From NCBI GenBank assembly GCA_021813555.1, contig JAKAKG010000088.1, positions 1 through 33,961 on the forward strand: a DNA stretch of 33,961 nt, in the 5' to 3' direction. Both the position numbers and the translations under genes were made by a program. The notes below the pieces were generated by a model. The model saw only the letters and a program-made list of their open reading frames with translations, ran no database searches and was not told where the DNA came from. Below, one piece after another: positions 24,249 to 33,119 of the stretch. Origin of the DNA: Acidobacteriota bacterium. Its GTDB lineage: Bacteria; Acidobacteriota; UBA4820; DSQY01. Each line of letters opens with the position of its first letter. Position 1 is the stretch's first letter.

Positions 24249-25808
24249 ATGGCGGGCGAAACGATCCTGGCCATCGACTGCGGCACCCAAAGCGTCCGGG
24301 CCATCCTCGTGGATCCACGGGGCAACCTGGTGGCCAAGGCGAAGGTCGCTCTCCGCCCGTGCGCCTCGCTCCATCCGGGCTGGGCCGAGGAGGACCCCGA
24401 GTACTTCTGGTCCAGCCTCTGCGAGGCCTGCCGGAAGCTGTGGGAGACGGAGGGCGCTCGAAAAGAGTCCGTAGCGGGCGTGGTCCTCACCTCCCAGCGC
24501 GCCACCGTGGTGAACGTGGACGAAAACGGCAAGCCGCTGCGCCCCGCGATCCTGTGGCTCGACCACCGGCGCACCGAAGGGCTGAAGGGGGTGGGCGGCC
24601 TCTGGGGGCTCCTGTTTAAAGCCGCGCGGGTGGAGGACACGGTGGCCTACCTCCTGGCCGAAGCAGAGGTGAACTGGATCCGGAAGCACCAGCCGCGAGT
24701 GTGGGAGCGGACCCAAAAATACCTGCTCCTGAGCGGATTCCTCACCCACCGGCTCACGGGCCGGTTCGTGGATTCCATCGGGTGCCAGGTGGGCTACCTC
24801 CCCTTCGACTACAAGCACCTGCGCTGGGCTTCGCCGCGCGACTGGAAGTGGAAGGCCGTCCCCATGGACCCCTCCATCCTCTCCGAACTGGCCGAGCCGG
24901 GATCGGTCATGGGATCCATCACCGCCCAGGCCTCGGAGGCCACCGGCATACCGGCCGGCCTTCCGGTGGTCGCCGCGGCCGCCGACAAGGCGTGTGAAGT
25001 GCTGGGCGCGGGATGCCTCACCCCCGACATGGGATGCCTGGGCTACGGAACCACCGCCACCCTCAACGTCATGAGTTCCAAGTACGCCGAGGCCATTCCC
25101 CTTCTCCCCGCCTACCCGTCGGCCCTTCCCGGCGCCTTCAACATGGAGGTGGAGATCTACCGCGGGTACTGGATGGTGAGCTGGTTCAAGAAGGAGTTCG
25201 CCCACCTCGAGATGCAGGAGGCCAGCGCGCGGGGCGTGGAGCCCGAAACCCTCTTCGACGGCCTCGTGAACGCGGCGCCGCCCGGCGCCCAGGGCCTCAT
25301 GCTCCAGCCCTATTGGTCCCCGGGCTTGAAGGTGCCTGGGCCCGAGGCCCGGGGCGCCATCATCGGCTTCTCCGACGTCCACACCCGCGCCCACGTCTAC
25401 CGCGCCATCCTTGAAGGCCTGGCCTACGCCCTGCGCGAGGGACGGGGACGCATCGAGAAGCGGATCGGCACCCCCATGCGCGAGGTCCGCGTGTGCGGCG
25501 GCGGATCTCGGAGCGACGCGGCCATGCAGATCACCGCCGACGTCTTCGGCCTCCCGGCCTCCCGCCCCCACCTCTACGAAACGTCGTCCCTCGGTGCAGC
25601 CATCGACGGGGCCGTGGGGCTGTCGCTGCATCCGGACTTCGCCTCCGCCGTCCGAGAGATGACCCGCCCCGGGCGGACCTTCGAACCCGTGCCCGCCAAC
25701 CGGGCCCTCTACGACGGGCTCTACCGAGACGTCTACCTGCGCATGTACAAACAGCTCCAGCCCCTCTACGAGTCCATCCGAGAAGGCCTCAAGGCCCGGG
25801 AGTCATGA
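24249..25808 (+). CDS. FGGY-family carbohydrate/glycerol-type kinase
   Basis: Predicted 519-residue ATP-dependent kinase with the two-lobed actin-like fold. The N-terminal phosphate-1 motif is [13 protein letters not shown] (residues 10-22). WLDHR occurs near 99-103. The probable catalytic Asp246 lies in [12 protein letters not shown], and the FGGY C-terminal signature is [21 protein letters not shown]. Glycerol kinase is the natural guess next to glpD, but the sequence is not a classical GlpK (no SRTTS- or WNI-like blocks), so the polyol substrate is open. The ATG at 24249 has AAAGGA 7 nt upstream, which rules out the longer frame through the end of glpD. It is the last gene of the operon, 19 bases after glpD. 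Confidence 0.85.
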   Translation: MAGETILAIDCGTQSVRAILVDPRGNLVAKAKVALRPCASLHPGWAEEDPEYFWSSLCEACRKLWETEGARKESVAGVVLTSQRATVVNVDENGKPLRPAILWLDHRRTEGLKGVGGLWGLLFKAARVEDTVAYLLAEAEVNWIRKHQPRVWERTQKYLLLSGFLTHRLTGRFVDSIGCQVGYLPFDYKHLRWASPRDWKWKAVPMDPSILSELAEPGSVMGSITAQASEATGIPAGLPVVAAAADKACEVLGAGCLTPDMGCLGYGTTATLNVMSSKYAEAIPLLPAYPSALPGAFNMEVEIYRGYWMVSWFKKEFAHLEMQEASARGVEPETLFDGLVNAAPPGAQGLMLQPYWSPGLKVPGPEARGAIIGFSDVHTRAHVYRAILEGLAYALREGRGRIEKRIGTPMREVRVCGGGSRSDAAMQITADVFGLPASRPHLYETSSLGAAIDGAVGLSLHPDFASAVREMTRPGRTFEPVPANRALYDGLYRDVYLRMYKQLQPLYESIREGLKARES

Positions 25809-25902
25809 CGGCGTGCACGCTCGTCGCCTTTGCCGCGGAGGGCGAAGGTCCGCTGTCCCATTGCACGGAAGGGGCTGGTACACTGAGGGAGGAGGACATC
25901 GC

Positions 25903-26223
25903 ATGGTCGTCTCAGTGGGTCACGCATTGCCCGTCGAAGAAGCCCGGAAGCGCATCGACCGCGACCTGGACAAGATCCTGAGCAGTCCCCTCCCGGCGGG
26001 GCTCAAGCTGGGCGCCGTGGAACGCGAGTGGAAGGGCGACACGCTCACGGCCTCCACGAAGGCCTCCACGGGCATCTTCTCCCTCAACCTCGGCGGCACG
26101 CTCACCGTGTCCCCCGCCGACGTCACCGTGGACTTCGACATCCCCGCCATGGCCAAGGCCTTCGTGAGCGAGCGGGAGATCGAGACCGCCGTGAAGCGGG
26201 AACTGCGCCGCCTTCTGGCGTAA
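25903..26223 (+). CDS. Polyhydroxyalkanoic acid system family protein
   Basis: Predicted 106-residue cytoplasmic protein matching the PHA-granule-region family (TIGR02610/PF09650-like). It opens with VSVGHALPVEEARKRIDRDL, has the central WKGDTLTASTKASTGIFSLNLGGTLTVSPADVTVDFDIP beta region (described here by its ends, residues about 45-83), and ends with a REIETAVKRELRRLL helix. The role of the family is not clear; it is found near PHA synthesis genes and elsewhere. The ATG at 25903 has GAGGAGG 7 nt upstream. It follows the FGGY kinase by 94 bases and may be read through from that operon; no terminator is seen between them. Confidence 0.82.
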   Translation: MVVSVGHALPVEEARKRIDRDLDKILSSPLPAGLKLGAVEREWKGDTLTASTKASTGIFSLNLGGTLTVSPADVTVDFDIPAMAKAFVSEREIETAVKRELRRLLA

Positions 26224-26438
26224 GGTCCGGACTAGCTACTTCCTCCCTTTTTCAAAGACGCGCCGACCTTGGCCCGAGGGCGAGGGCGCGGCCCGCCGGA
26301 CCGGCGCCGGGAATTGGGCCTCGCGCCTTCGTGTTCCTGTGAATGTTGGCACTCCAGACTCTCTCGGGGGACTCCCGGTGTCCTCAAGGCGCCCAGTGCG
26401 GCGCGCGCCCGGAGAAGGAGGGCCGCGGGAGGACGATG

Positions 26439-28313
26439 ATGGCGAAGGGCATCGAATTCCGGTCCACCACCGAGGCGTACCCCGACCTCTTCACGCCTGC
26501 CGTACGGACGGCGCTGGAGGTGCTGTCGCCGCTCAACGCCGACCGGCGCGCGGTTATGGCGGCGCGCATCGCCAGGCGCCACGGCCGCATCACCGGCCAC
26601 CAGCGCATCTCGTTTCTTTCCCCCGAGGCGATGATTCCGCGAACGAGCATCCGGGTTCAGGATGCCAGGGACGGCGCCTTCGACGGCGGAGAGATCCCCC
26701 GCGACTTGGAGCGCCAGTGGATCCAGGGCACGGGCCCGGCCACCAAGCCCCGCGCCTCCGTGAAGAGCGGCCTGCGCAACGCGGCCTACGCCCTGCTCTC
26801 GGGAGCCGACGGCTGGATGTTCGACGGCGAGGACGCCCTCGGACAGGTGCAGGCCATGGCCCTGGACAACCAGCGCAACCTCAAGCTCGCCATCGCCGGT
26901 GATCCGCTCTTCCTCGACGTCGCCAAAGACGTAGCCGATGAGATGAACGCGTGGGCCGGGGGATTCTTCGGCCGGCCCATCATCGCCCACTGGCGCGAGC
27001 AGCTCCGGTTCACCACGAAGATCTTCCGCTGCCGGGGCCTGCACCTGGATGACCGCCACGTGCGCGAGATGGGCGGCGCGGGCTTCTCCGCCTCCATCGT
27101 GGACCTGGTCCTCTACGTGGTGAACAACCACGAGCGGCTTCGCGCGGAGGGTTCCTCGGTGGCCCTCTACCTGCCCAAGATCCAAACCGCTGAGGAGGCG
27201 GCCCTCTGGAACGACATGCTCACGGCCCTGGAACACCACCTCGGGCTCGCGGCGGGCACCATCAAGGCCTACGTGCTGGTGGAGCAGATCGAAGCGTCGT
27301 TCCAGCTCATGGAGATCCGCGCCGCGCTGTCGCCCCACTTCGTGGGCTTCAACACGGGCCGATGGGACTACATCAACAGCGTCTCGGACGCGCTCTCGTG
27401 GGACCCGGCGTTCGTCAATCCCAATATCGACGCCATCACCATGACCTACGGCTACATGAGAACCTACGAGGACCGAGTTCGCCGCGCCGTCAACACGCCC
27501 GACCGCAACGGGCGCTTCGCCCTCTGGCAGGGCGGCATGGAGACCAACATCCCCGTGGGCACGCCTGAGGGCGTGGCCGCGGGCATGAAGCGCGCGGTGG
27601 CGGGCGCCGAGCGCGAGCAGCGCGAGGGCGCCAGCGGCAAGTGGGTGGCGCACTGGAAGATGGTCCACATCGTCCGGCCCGTGTGGGAGAAGGCGGGCGA
27701 AGCGAACCAGCTCGGCAGGGCCTTCCCGCGCCTCACCTACACCGGGCAGGACGCCGATGGCCTGGCGCTCCTGGAGCCCGCCCCCCGCACCGTGCGCGGC
27801 GCCAGGGATCTGCTGAGCGTGGCCCTCCAGTACGGCAACGCCTTCGGCCAGGGATTCCAGGCCGCCGCCCTCAAGCCCGCCGATTTCTTCGGCGACGACA
27901 ACATCCTCTACCTCATGGAGGACATGGCCACGGGCGAGATCCGCCTCAGCATCCTCTGGGAATGGCTCCACAAGGGCGCCGCGCTCACCGAAGGGGACGC
28001 CGAGACGGGGGTCCGGGCGCGAGACACCTTTTCGATGGCCCTGTTCGAGCGCCTGCTGGAGGAGGAGTACGCCAAGCTCCGGAGCGCCCGCGACCGCGAC
28101 GTCCACGACGATTCCAAGGACACGACGCTGCCCATCGCCCGCGCCATCGTGAAGGCCTACGTCACCGATCCGGTGAAGACGCCGTGGTACGTGGACCTGC
28201 TGAACCTCAACCTGGACAACGACGATCTCGGCGCCGCAAAGGAGCGCATCGCACGCTACATCGAGGCCTTCCGCCGCGACGGCACGCGCCTGACCGAAAA
28301 CGTGGATTTCTGA
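26439..28313 (+). CDS. Malate synthase (glyoxylate shunt)
   Basis: Predicted 624-residue enzyme condensing glyoxylate and acetyl-CoA to malate. Seen: DAEDALG-like DGEDALGQVQA in the N-terminal third, LYLPKIQTAEEAALW, the AYVLVEQIEASFQLMEI strand, GFNTGRWDYINSV, and TMTYGYMRTYEDRV. It belongs to the A-type/eukaryote-like branch but is longer than E. coli AceB (about 530), with extra sequence in the C-terminal half. ATG ATG occurs at 26436 and 26439; the second has better spacing (6 nt) from GGGAGG and is taken here. The upstream 31 residues of the open frame lack family similarity. It is followed by isocitrate lyase after 97 bases. Confidence 0.92.
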   Translation: MAKGIEFRSTTEAYPDLFTPAVRTALEVLSPLNADRRAVMAARIARRHGRITGHQRISFLSPEAMIPRTSIRVQDARDGAFDGGEIPRDLERQWIQGTGPATKPRASVKSGLRNAAYALLSGADGWMFDGEDALGQVQAMALDNQRNLKLAIAGDPLFLDVAKDVADEMNAWAGGFFGRPIIAHWREQLRFTTKIFRCRGLHLDDRHVREMGGAGFSASIVDLVLYVVNNHERLRAEGSSVALYLPKIQTAEEAALWNDMLTALEHHLGLAAGTIKAYVLVEQIEASFQLMEIRAALSPHFVGFNTGRWDYINSVSDALSWDPAFVNPNIDAITMTYGYMRTYEDRVRRAVNTPDRNGRFALWQGGMETNIPVGTPEGVAAGMKRAVAGAEREQREGASGKWVAHWKMVHIVRPVWEKAGEANQLGRAFPRLTYTGQDADGLALLEPAPRTVRGARDLLSVALQYGNAFGQGFQAAALKPADFFGDDNILYLMEDMATGEIRLSILWEWLHKGAALTEGDAETGVRARDTFSMALFERLLEEEYAKLRSARDRDVHDDSKDTTLPIARAIVKAYVTDPVKTPWYVDLLNLNLDNDDLGAAKERIARYIEAFRRDGTRLTENVDF

Positions 28314-28320
28314 ATAGGAC

Positions 28321-28355
28321 AGGCGACAGGCAGTAGGCAGCAGGCAACAGGGAGG
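28321..28355 (+). repeat. Heptanucleotide tandem repeat, AGGCRRY type
   Basis: Four consecutive 7-bp units fit AGGCRRY (28321-28348), flanked by degenerate units (AGGAC before, AGGGAGG after). They lie in the malate synthase to isocitrate lyase gap. The array is read directly. Confidence 0.8.
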
Positions 28356-28410
28356 CGTCGGGGCGGGCTGAAAACCTGGCGAGCCGAAGTGCCGGGATGG
28401 AGACGGAACC

Positions 28411-30669
28411 ATGAGCACCTTCGACCAGGCCGTGGCTGACACGCAGAAGTGGTTTGACGGCCCGCGGTTCGCGGGCATCACGAGGCTCTACTCGGCGCGC
28501 CAGGTGGTGGAACAGCGCGGCACCATCGCCGCGGACTACCCGGTGGCGCGCGAGGCGGCCTCGGCCTTCTACGGCCGCCTCCGCCAGCTCTTCTCCGAGG
28601 GCGGGAGCATCACCACCTTCGGGCCCTACTCGCCGGGCCAGGCCGTAACCATCAAGCGCATGGGCATCGAGGGCATCTACCTGGGCGGATGGGCCACCTC
28701 CGCCAAAGGCTCCCTCAGCGAGGATCCGGGATCGGACCTGGCGAGCTACCCCCTGAGCCAAGTGCCCGACGAAGCGGCCACCATCGTGCGGGCTCTGCTC
28801 GCGGCGGACCGGAACCAGCAGTACCTCCGGTCCCGCATGGGCGAGAAGCAGCGCGCCGAGACGCCCGCCGTGGACTACCGCCCCTTCATCATCGCCGATG
28901 CGGACACAGGCCACGGAGGCGACCCGCACGTGCGGAACCTCATCCGCCGGTTCGTGGAGGCGGGCGTCCCCGGCTACCACATCGAGGACCAGCGGCCCGG
29001 CACCAAGAAGTGCGGCCACCAGGGCGGCAAGGTGCTCGTGCCTTCGGACGAGCAGATCAAGCGCCTCAACGCGGCGCGGTTCCAGCTCGACGTCATGGGC
29101 GTGCCGGGCATCCTCGTGGCCCGCACCGACGCGGAGGCGGCGAACCTCCTCGACAGCCGCGCCGACGAGCGCGACCAGCCCTTCATCCTGGGCGCCACGA
29201 ACGTGAGCCTGCCCACCTACAAGGCGGCCTTCCTGGCCCTCATGCGGCGGTTCTTCACGCGCGGCGTGGCCGAGATCAACGGGCATCTTTTGTACGCCCT
29301 CTCCGAGGAGGAGCTCGCCGCGGCGGACGCCTGGCTCGGCCGCACGGGCCTCGCCGCCCTGGTGGATGAGGGCGCGGCGGCCTGCAAGGGCAAGGCCGGC
29401 GCGGACGTGGACGCCCTCTTCGACACGGCGGCCTCCCGGTGCCTCGAGATCTGGGAGGCGGAGTCGGGACTGGAGACCTACGGCGAGGCCGTGGCCGAGG
29501 TGCTGGAGTTCAGGGCCGCCGAGGGCGAAGTGCTGGAGATGGGGGCGGATCAGTGGCGGCGCTTCGCGCGCACCGCCTCCTTCTACGCCGCGAGAAAGCA
29601 GGCCAAAGCGCTGGGCGTGTCCATCGTGTGGGACTGCGAGCACGCCAAGACGCCCGAGGGCTACTACCAGGTGCGCGGGGGCATCGAGTACGCCATCGCC
29701 AAGTCGCTCGCCGCGGCGCCCTTCGCTGATCTGGTTTGGATGGAAACGGCCACGGCCAATCTGGGCGAGGCCCGCCGGTTCGCCGAGGCGGTCCACGCCG
29801 CCTTCCCGGACAAGATGCTGGCCTACAACCTGTCGCCCTCCTTCAACTGGGACTCCACGGGGATGAGCGATGACGACATGCGCCGCTTCCCGGAGGAGCT
29901 GGGCCGGCTGGGCTTCGTCTTCAACTTCATCACCTACGGCGGCCACCAGATCGACGGCCTCGCGTCCGAGGAGTTCGCCACGGCGCTCAGGCAGGACGGC
30001 ATGCTCGCCCTCGCCCGCGTCCAGCGCAAACTCCGCCTCGTGGATTCGCCGTACCGCACGCCCCAGACCCTCGTGGGCGGGCCCCGCCTCGACGCGGCCC
30101 TCGCCGCGTCGTCGGGGCGCACGGCCACCACCAAGGCCATGGGCAAGGGCTCGACGCAGCACCAGCACCTCCTGCAAACCGAGGTGCCCAAGAAGCTCCT
30201 CGAAGAGTGGCTGGCCATGTGGGCCGACCACTACCGCCTGCCCGACCCGCTGCGCGTCGAGCTCCGCCCCCACCGCGCCGGCTCCGAGCTGCTCGAACTC
30301 GTCCTCGTGGGCCGAAACAACGAGAGGGAAGCGAACGTCGTCTTCGCGCCCATCCAGGACCGCCAGGGCCGCAACATCCTCTCCGTGCGGGACCAGAACA
30401 CCTTCGACGAGGCCCTCCGCCAGAAGCGCCTCATGACCCTCATCCACCTCTACCTCGTGCACCGCTACAAGGCCGACTCGGTCCACTACGTGACCCCCAC
30501 CGAGGACAACCAGTACCAGACGGCGAAGATGAAGACCCACGGCATCTTCAGTCAGGTCCAGACGGAGGTGGGCCAGATCATCGTGGCCGACGTCAACCAC
30601 GCCCGCATCGCCGAGCTCCTCCAGCCCGACCGCCTCGCCCTCGCCAAGCTCATCCGCAAAGAAGGGTAG
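28411..30669 (+). CDS. aceA: Isocitrate lyase, long ICL2-type
   Basis: Predicted 752-residue enzyme splitting isocitrate into glyoxylate and succinate. The catalytic loop is [13 protein letters not shown] with Cys201 (199-203 KKCGH). Also seen: [10 protein letters not shown] for metal binding, [10 protein letters not shown], and NLSPSFNW. It is much longer than the usual 430-residue form. The extra insert and the C-terminal domain (from about 590, LPDPLRVEL to [16 protein letters not shown]) match the ICL2 type of Mycobacterium tuberculosis, where this domain binds acetyl-CoA and activates the enzyme. ATG 28411 lies 15 bases after GGGATGGAGA, a modest site. With malate synthase it completes the shunt for growth on fatty acids or acetate. 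Confidence 0.92.
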   Translation: MSTFDQAVADTQKWFDGPRFAGITRLYSARQVVEQRGTIAADYPVAREAASAFYGRLRQLFSEGGSITTFGPYSPGQAVTIKRMGIEGIYLGGWATSAKGSLSEDPGSDLASYPLSQVPDEAATIVRALLAADRNQQYLRSRMGEKQRAETPAVDYRPFIIADADTGHGGDPHVRNLIRRFVEAGVPGYHIEDQRPGTKKCGHQGGKVLVPSDEQIKRLNAARFQLDVMGVPGILVARTDAEAANLLDSRADERDQPFILGATNVSLPTYKAAFLALMRRFFTRGVAEINGHLLYALSEEELAAADAWLGRTGLAALVDEGAAACKGKAGADVDALFDTAASRCLEIWEAESGLETYGEAVAEVLEFRAAEGEVLEMGADQWRRFARTASFYAARKQAKALGVSIVWDCEHAKTPEGYYQVRGGIEYAIAKSLAAAPFADLVWMETATANLGEARRFAEAVHAAFPDKMLAYNLSPSFNWDSTGMSDDDMRRFPEELGRLGFVFNFITYGGHQIDGLASEEFATALRQDGMLALARVQRKLRLVDSPYRTPQTLVGGPRLDAALAASSGRTATTKAMGKGSTQHQHLLQTEVPKKLLEEWLAMWADHYRLPDPLRVELRPHRAGSELLELVLVGRNNEREANVVFAPIQDRQGRNILSVRDQNTFDEALRQKRLMTLIHLYLVHRYKADSVHYVTPTEDNQYQTAKMKTHGIFSQVQTEVGQIIVADVNHARIAELLQPDRLALAKLIRKEG

Positions 30670-30676
30670 GGGAACA

Positions 30677-30711
30677 AATTCGGATTTCGGATTTCGGATT
30701 TTGGAAAGCGG
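30677..30711 (+). repeat. Heptanucleotide tandem repeat, ATTTCGG type
   Basis: Five consecutive 7-bp units with consensus ATTTCGG (AATTCGG, two exact, ATTTTGG, AAAGCGG) begin 7 bases after the isocitrate lyase stop. This is a different heptamer from the one upstream of the same gene. Confidence 0.82.
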
Positions 30712-30820
30712 AATCTTGATGCGTCGTTGATCCGTCTTCATGCGCCGATCACCCAAGTGTTGCGAGTCTCCTCGTCCCTTCCACCCTCCACGATCCAGCC
30801 GCCCGTTCGCATGGCGGAAT

Positions 30821-30836
30821 CTGGGCAGCCGCCCAG
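30821..30836 (+). terminator. Compact hairpin after aceA, before the gntR promoter
   Basis: CTGGGC-AGCC-GCCCAG is a perfect 6-bp stem with a 4-nt loop, 151 bases past the aceA stop. It lacks a T-run and directly abuts the -35 region of the gntR promoter, so terminator function is uncertain. Confidence 0.3.
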
Positions 30837-30838
30837 CC

Positions 30839-30867
30839 TTGACGCGCAGGACCCTCGATAGTATATT
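30839..30867 (+). promoter_or_regulatory. Sigma70-type promoter of the gntR (YtrA-type) operon
   Basis: TTGACG (30839-30844) and TATATT (30862-30867) are spaced by 17 bp. Both boxes are strong matches. The predicted start site falls inside the TGTACA repeats. Confidence 0.8.
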
Positions 30868-30885
30868 GTACATGTACAGTGTACA
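30867..30885 (+). promoter_or_regulatory. Triple TGTACA operator, probable GntR autoregulation site
   Basis: Three copies of the self-complementary hexamer TGTACA lie at 30867-30872, 30873-30878 and 30880-30885. They form overlapping palindromes over the -10 and start site, a typical repressor position. Binding by the adjacent GntR protein is inferred from position. Confidence 0.65.
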
Positions 30886-30925
30886 GTTGCCTCCACGGGA
30901 CAGCCTCGTGGAGACGGAGGGCGGC

Positions 30926-31333
30926 ATGGCGGACCGGGATCTGACGCTCAGGGTAGACCTGGCTTCTGACCTTCCCGTCTATCGCCAGATCGTGAGCGCA
31001 CTCCGGGCGCTCCTCGTGGCGGGCGACCTGCGCGCGGGGAGCCTGCTGCCTTCGGTGCGGGAGCTTGCCCTCGATCTGGGCGTCCACCACAACACGGTGG
31101 CCGAAGCCTACCGAATCCTCGCGGAGGAGGGCTGGCTGGACCTGCGCCGCAGGCGAGGCGCCCTGGTCCTCGACCGGCACCAGCCCAAGCCCGAACCGGG
31201 GGCGCGCGAAGGCTTCCGCCGCCGCCTCGGCGAGCTCGTCGCCGAAGCCCGATCCCGCGGGCTGCAGAACCGCACCCTGGCAGCCGAGCTTCGGAAGCTG
31301 GCCGAAGGGCTGAACGGAGGAGGGACGTCATGA
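30926..31333 (+). CDS. GntR family transcriptional regulator, YtrA type
   Basis: Predicted 135-residue repressor. The winged helix covers about residues 10-77, with DLPVYRQIVSALRALLVAGDLRAG, LLPSVRELALDLGVHHNTVAEAYR and EEGWLDLRRRRGALV (key parts only). The short C-terminal region (about 85-135) is helical, as in the YtrA subfamily, which has no large effector domain. The ATG at 30926 has GGAGG 5 nt upstream; an earlier in-frame ATG lies inside the operator and is rejected. YtrA-type regulators usually sit first in an operon with ABC-transporter or membrane protein genes. Here the stop overlaps (ATGA) a 57-codon frame and then an exported hydrolase gene, so the usual partner may have been lost. 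Confidence 0.88.
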   Translation: MADRDLTLRVDLASDLPVYRQIVSALRALLVAGDLRAGSLLPSVRELALDLGVHHNTVAEAYRILAEEGWLDLRRRRGALVLDRHQPKPEPGAREGFRRRLGELVAEARSRGLQNRTLAAELRKLAEGLNGGGTS

Positions 31334-31503
31334 GTGCTCGGATCGCGGCTTGGGGCCTCCTGGCCTCGGGAACATGCATCAGGCATCGTGGAGCTGCGGC
31401 CATTGGCGCGAGAAGCCTCCCGCAAGGAGGCGGCATTCGGCTGATCCGAAGAGAAGGTGCGTGGCGAAGGAGATCATCCAAGAACGAAGGAGGAAGCTCA
31501 TGA
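31330..31503 (+). CDS. 57-residue bridging ORF, possible gene remnant
   Basis: This small frame starts with an ATG overlapping the gntR stop (ATGA) and preceded by GGAGGAGGG, and ends with a TGA overlapping the ATG of the next gene (ATGA). The first residues (MSARIAAWGLLASGTCI) look like the start of a membrane or exported protein. The rest (after residue 17) is basic and low in structure, with an internal 6-bp hairpin at 31415-31431. It may be a degraded or truncated partner of the regulator that still couples translation, or a true small protein. No family is recognised. Confidence 0.4.
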   Translation: MSARIAAWGLLASGTCIRHRGAAAIGARSLPQGGGIRLIRREGAWRRRSSKNEGGSS

Positions 31504-32933
31504 GACAAAGACTGTGGCCTCGGGCTGTGTTCCTCGCGGGATGGGTGGCGGCGTTCACGGTGACGGCCGCGTTGGGTGCGCGGGCCCAGGAGGATGTGCC
31601 GGCACCGCCAGCACTTCAGTCACCCACGGGCACCTGGGAAGGAACACTGGACGCGGGCGTGCAGAAGCTGCGGATCGTCTTCCACATCACACAGGCGCCG
31701 ACGGGCGGCCTGTCTGCCACCTTGGACAGCCCTGACCAGGGGGCCACGGGCATCCCCGTGAGCGGCGCCTCGTTCAAGGAGAAGACGCTGCGCCTCGATG
31801 TGGCGGCGGCGAACGGGAGCTACGTCGCCGAGATGGAGAAGGACGGCACGCTCCGGGGGACGTGGAGCCAGAACGGAGCGGCCCTTCCGCTCGCGCTCCA
31901 CCGCGTGACCGTAGCCCCCGTAGTCTCGCGGCCCCAGGAACCCAAGCCGCCTTTTCCCTATCAGGTCCGAGAGGCCACCTGCCCAGGCGGCGAGCCCGGC
32001 GTGACCCTCACGGGGACCCTGACGCTGCCCGAGGGCAAGGGTCCCTTCCCCGCCGTCCTCCTCCTGGCGGGCTCCGGACCTAACGATCGCGACGAGACGA
32101 TCTTCGGCCACAAACCTTTCCTCGTAATCGCTGACGCCCTCACGCGACAGGGATTGGCCGTTCTGCGCTTCGACAAGCGCGGCGTGGGCCAGTCGACGGG
32201 AGATCGCGCCAAAGCCACCGACGACGACTACACGAAGGACGCCCTGGCGGAGCTCACCTGCCTGAAGGCGCGTCCGGAGATCAACCCCAAAGCCATCGGC
32301 ATCATCGGCCACAGCGAGGGCGCCATCGAGGCGGTGAAGGCCGCTGGGCGGTCCGCCGACGTAGCCTTCATCGTCCTGCTGGGCGGCCCTGGCCTGCCAG
32401 GCGATCAGATCCTCGTGGACCAGATCGCCGCTATGGATAAGGTCGCCGGAGCTACCCCCGAACAAGTGGCGCAGGCTGTGGCCGTGGAGAAGGAGATCCT
32501 GTCCGCCGTCAAGGACCAGCCAGACGACGCCAAGGCCTCCGCCCAGATCCGGCAGATCCTGGGCAAAGCAAATCCTCAACTGAAGGGGCCCGCCCTCGAT
32601 GGGCAGGTCCGGATGGCGATCTCCCCGTGGTTCCGGCAGTTTATCGCCTATGATCCAAGGCCTGACCTCGGAAAGGTGACGTGCCCCGTTCTCGCCCTCG
32701 GCGGCGACAAGGACCTGCAAGTCTCCGCCGTGGAGAACCTGCTCGCCATCCGCACGGCCCTGCAAAAAGGGGGCAACCAGCGCTACGTGGTGAAGATGCT
32801 TCCCGGGCTCAACCACCTCTTCCAGGAAGCGCCCACGGGGCTGCCCACGGAGTACGCACGGATCGAGCAGACCTTCTCGCCCCTGGCCCTCACGATCATC
32901 GAGAACTGGATTCTCCAGCAGACGGGACACTAG
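31500..32933 (+). CDS. Exported alpha/beta hydrolase with N-terminal beta domain
   Basis: Predicted 477-residue exported hydrolase. Residues 1-28 are a signal peptide ending GARAQ. Residues about 40-135 form a beta-rich domain (GTWEGTLDAG to TLRGTWSQNG) that may bind ligand. From about 160 it is an alpha/beta hydrolase: oxyanion segment LLLAGSGPNDRD, FDKRGVGQST, nucleophile GHSEG (Ser272), acid in LGGDKDLQV, and base in GLNHLF. This fits the COG1073-like peptidase/esterase group often seen in secreted bacterial hydrolases. The ATG at 31500 has AAGGAGG 6 nt upstream and overlaps the stop of the small ORF. It is probably cotranscribed with the GntR regulator. The substrate is unknown. Confidence 0.87.
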   Translation: MRQRLWPRAVFLAGWVAAFTVTAALGARAQEDVPAPPALQSPTGTWEGTLDAGVQKLRIVFHITQAPTGGLSATLDSPDQGATGIPVSGASFKEKTLRLDVAAANGSYVAEMEKDGTLRGTWSQNGAALPLALHRVTVAPVVSRPQEPKPPFPYQVREATCPGGEPGVTLTGTLTLPEGKGPFPAVLLLAGSGPNDRDETIFGHKPFLVIADALTRQGLAVLRFDKRGVGQSTGDRAKATDDDYTKDALAELTCLKARPEINPKAIGIIGHSEGAIEAVKAAGRSADVAFIVLLGGPGLPGDQILVDQIAAMDKVAGATPEQVAQAVAVEKEILSAVKDQPDDAKASAQIRQILGKANPQLKGPALDGQVRMAISPWFRQFIAYDPRPDLGKVTCPVLALGGDKDLQVSAVENLLAIRTALQKGGNQRYVVKMLPGLNHLFQEAPTGLPTEYARIEQTFSPLALTIIENWILQQTGH

Positions 32934-33119
32934 CAGGCTGCTAGGGCCATAGGAGGCCCGGGGCACATCTTGCTTTAGAGCAGAGGCGTGGTGGGAGCCG
33001 GAGCGTGCAGAATGAGCAAAAGCGGCGAAACGGCCGGCAAGTTCCAGCCCTTCGCCCGCCTCACGCTCACGAGGACGTAGCGGCAGCAAAGAGTGGCTAG
33101 GCACGGAGCGGAGAGGGCC

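Noticed and set aside
26225-26232. GTCCGGAC palindrome upstream of malate synthase as a second FadR site
   Set aside because: It shares GGTCCG with the FadR core but has an extra base before GAC and lacks CTGG, so it does not fit the operator pattern.
28207-30927. 906-residue minus-strand open frame opposite isocitrate lyase
   Set aside because: Shadow of a high-GC gene. It runs antisense to aceA with Arg/His/Val-rich low-information sequence, and its ends translate the heptanucleotide repeats.
33012-33080. 22-codon frame between the hydrolase and the last gene
   Set aside because: No convincing ribosome-binding site, no recognisable features, and such short frames are expected by chance.
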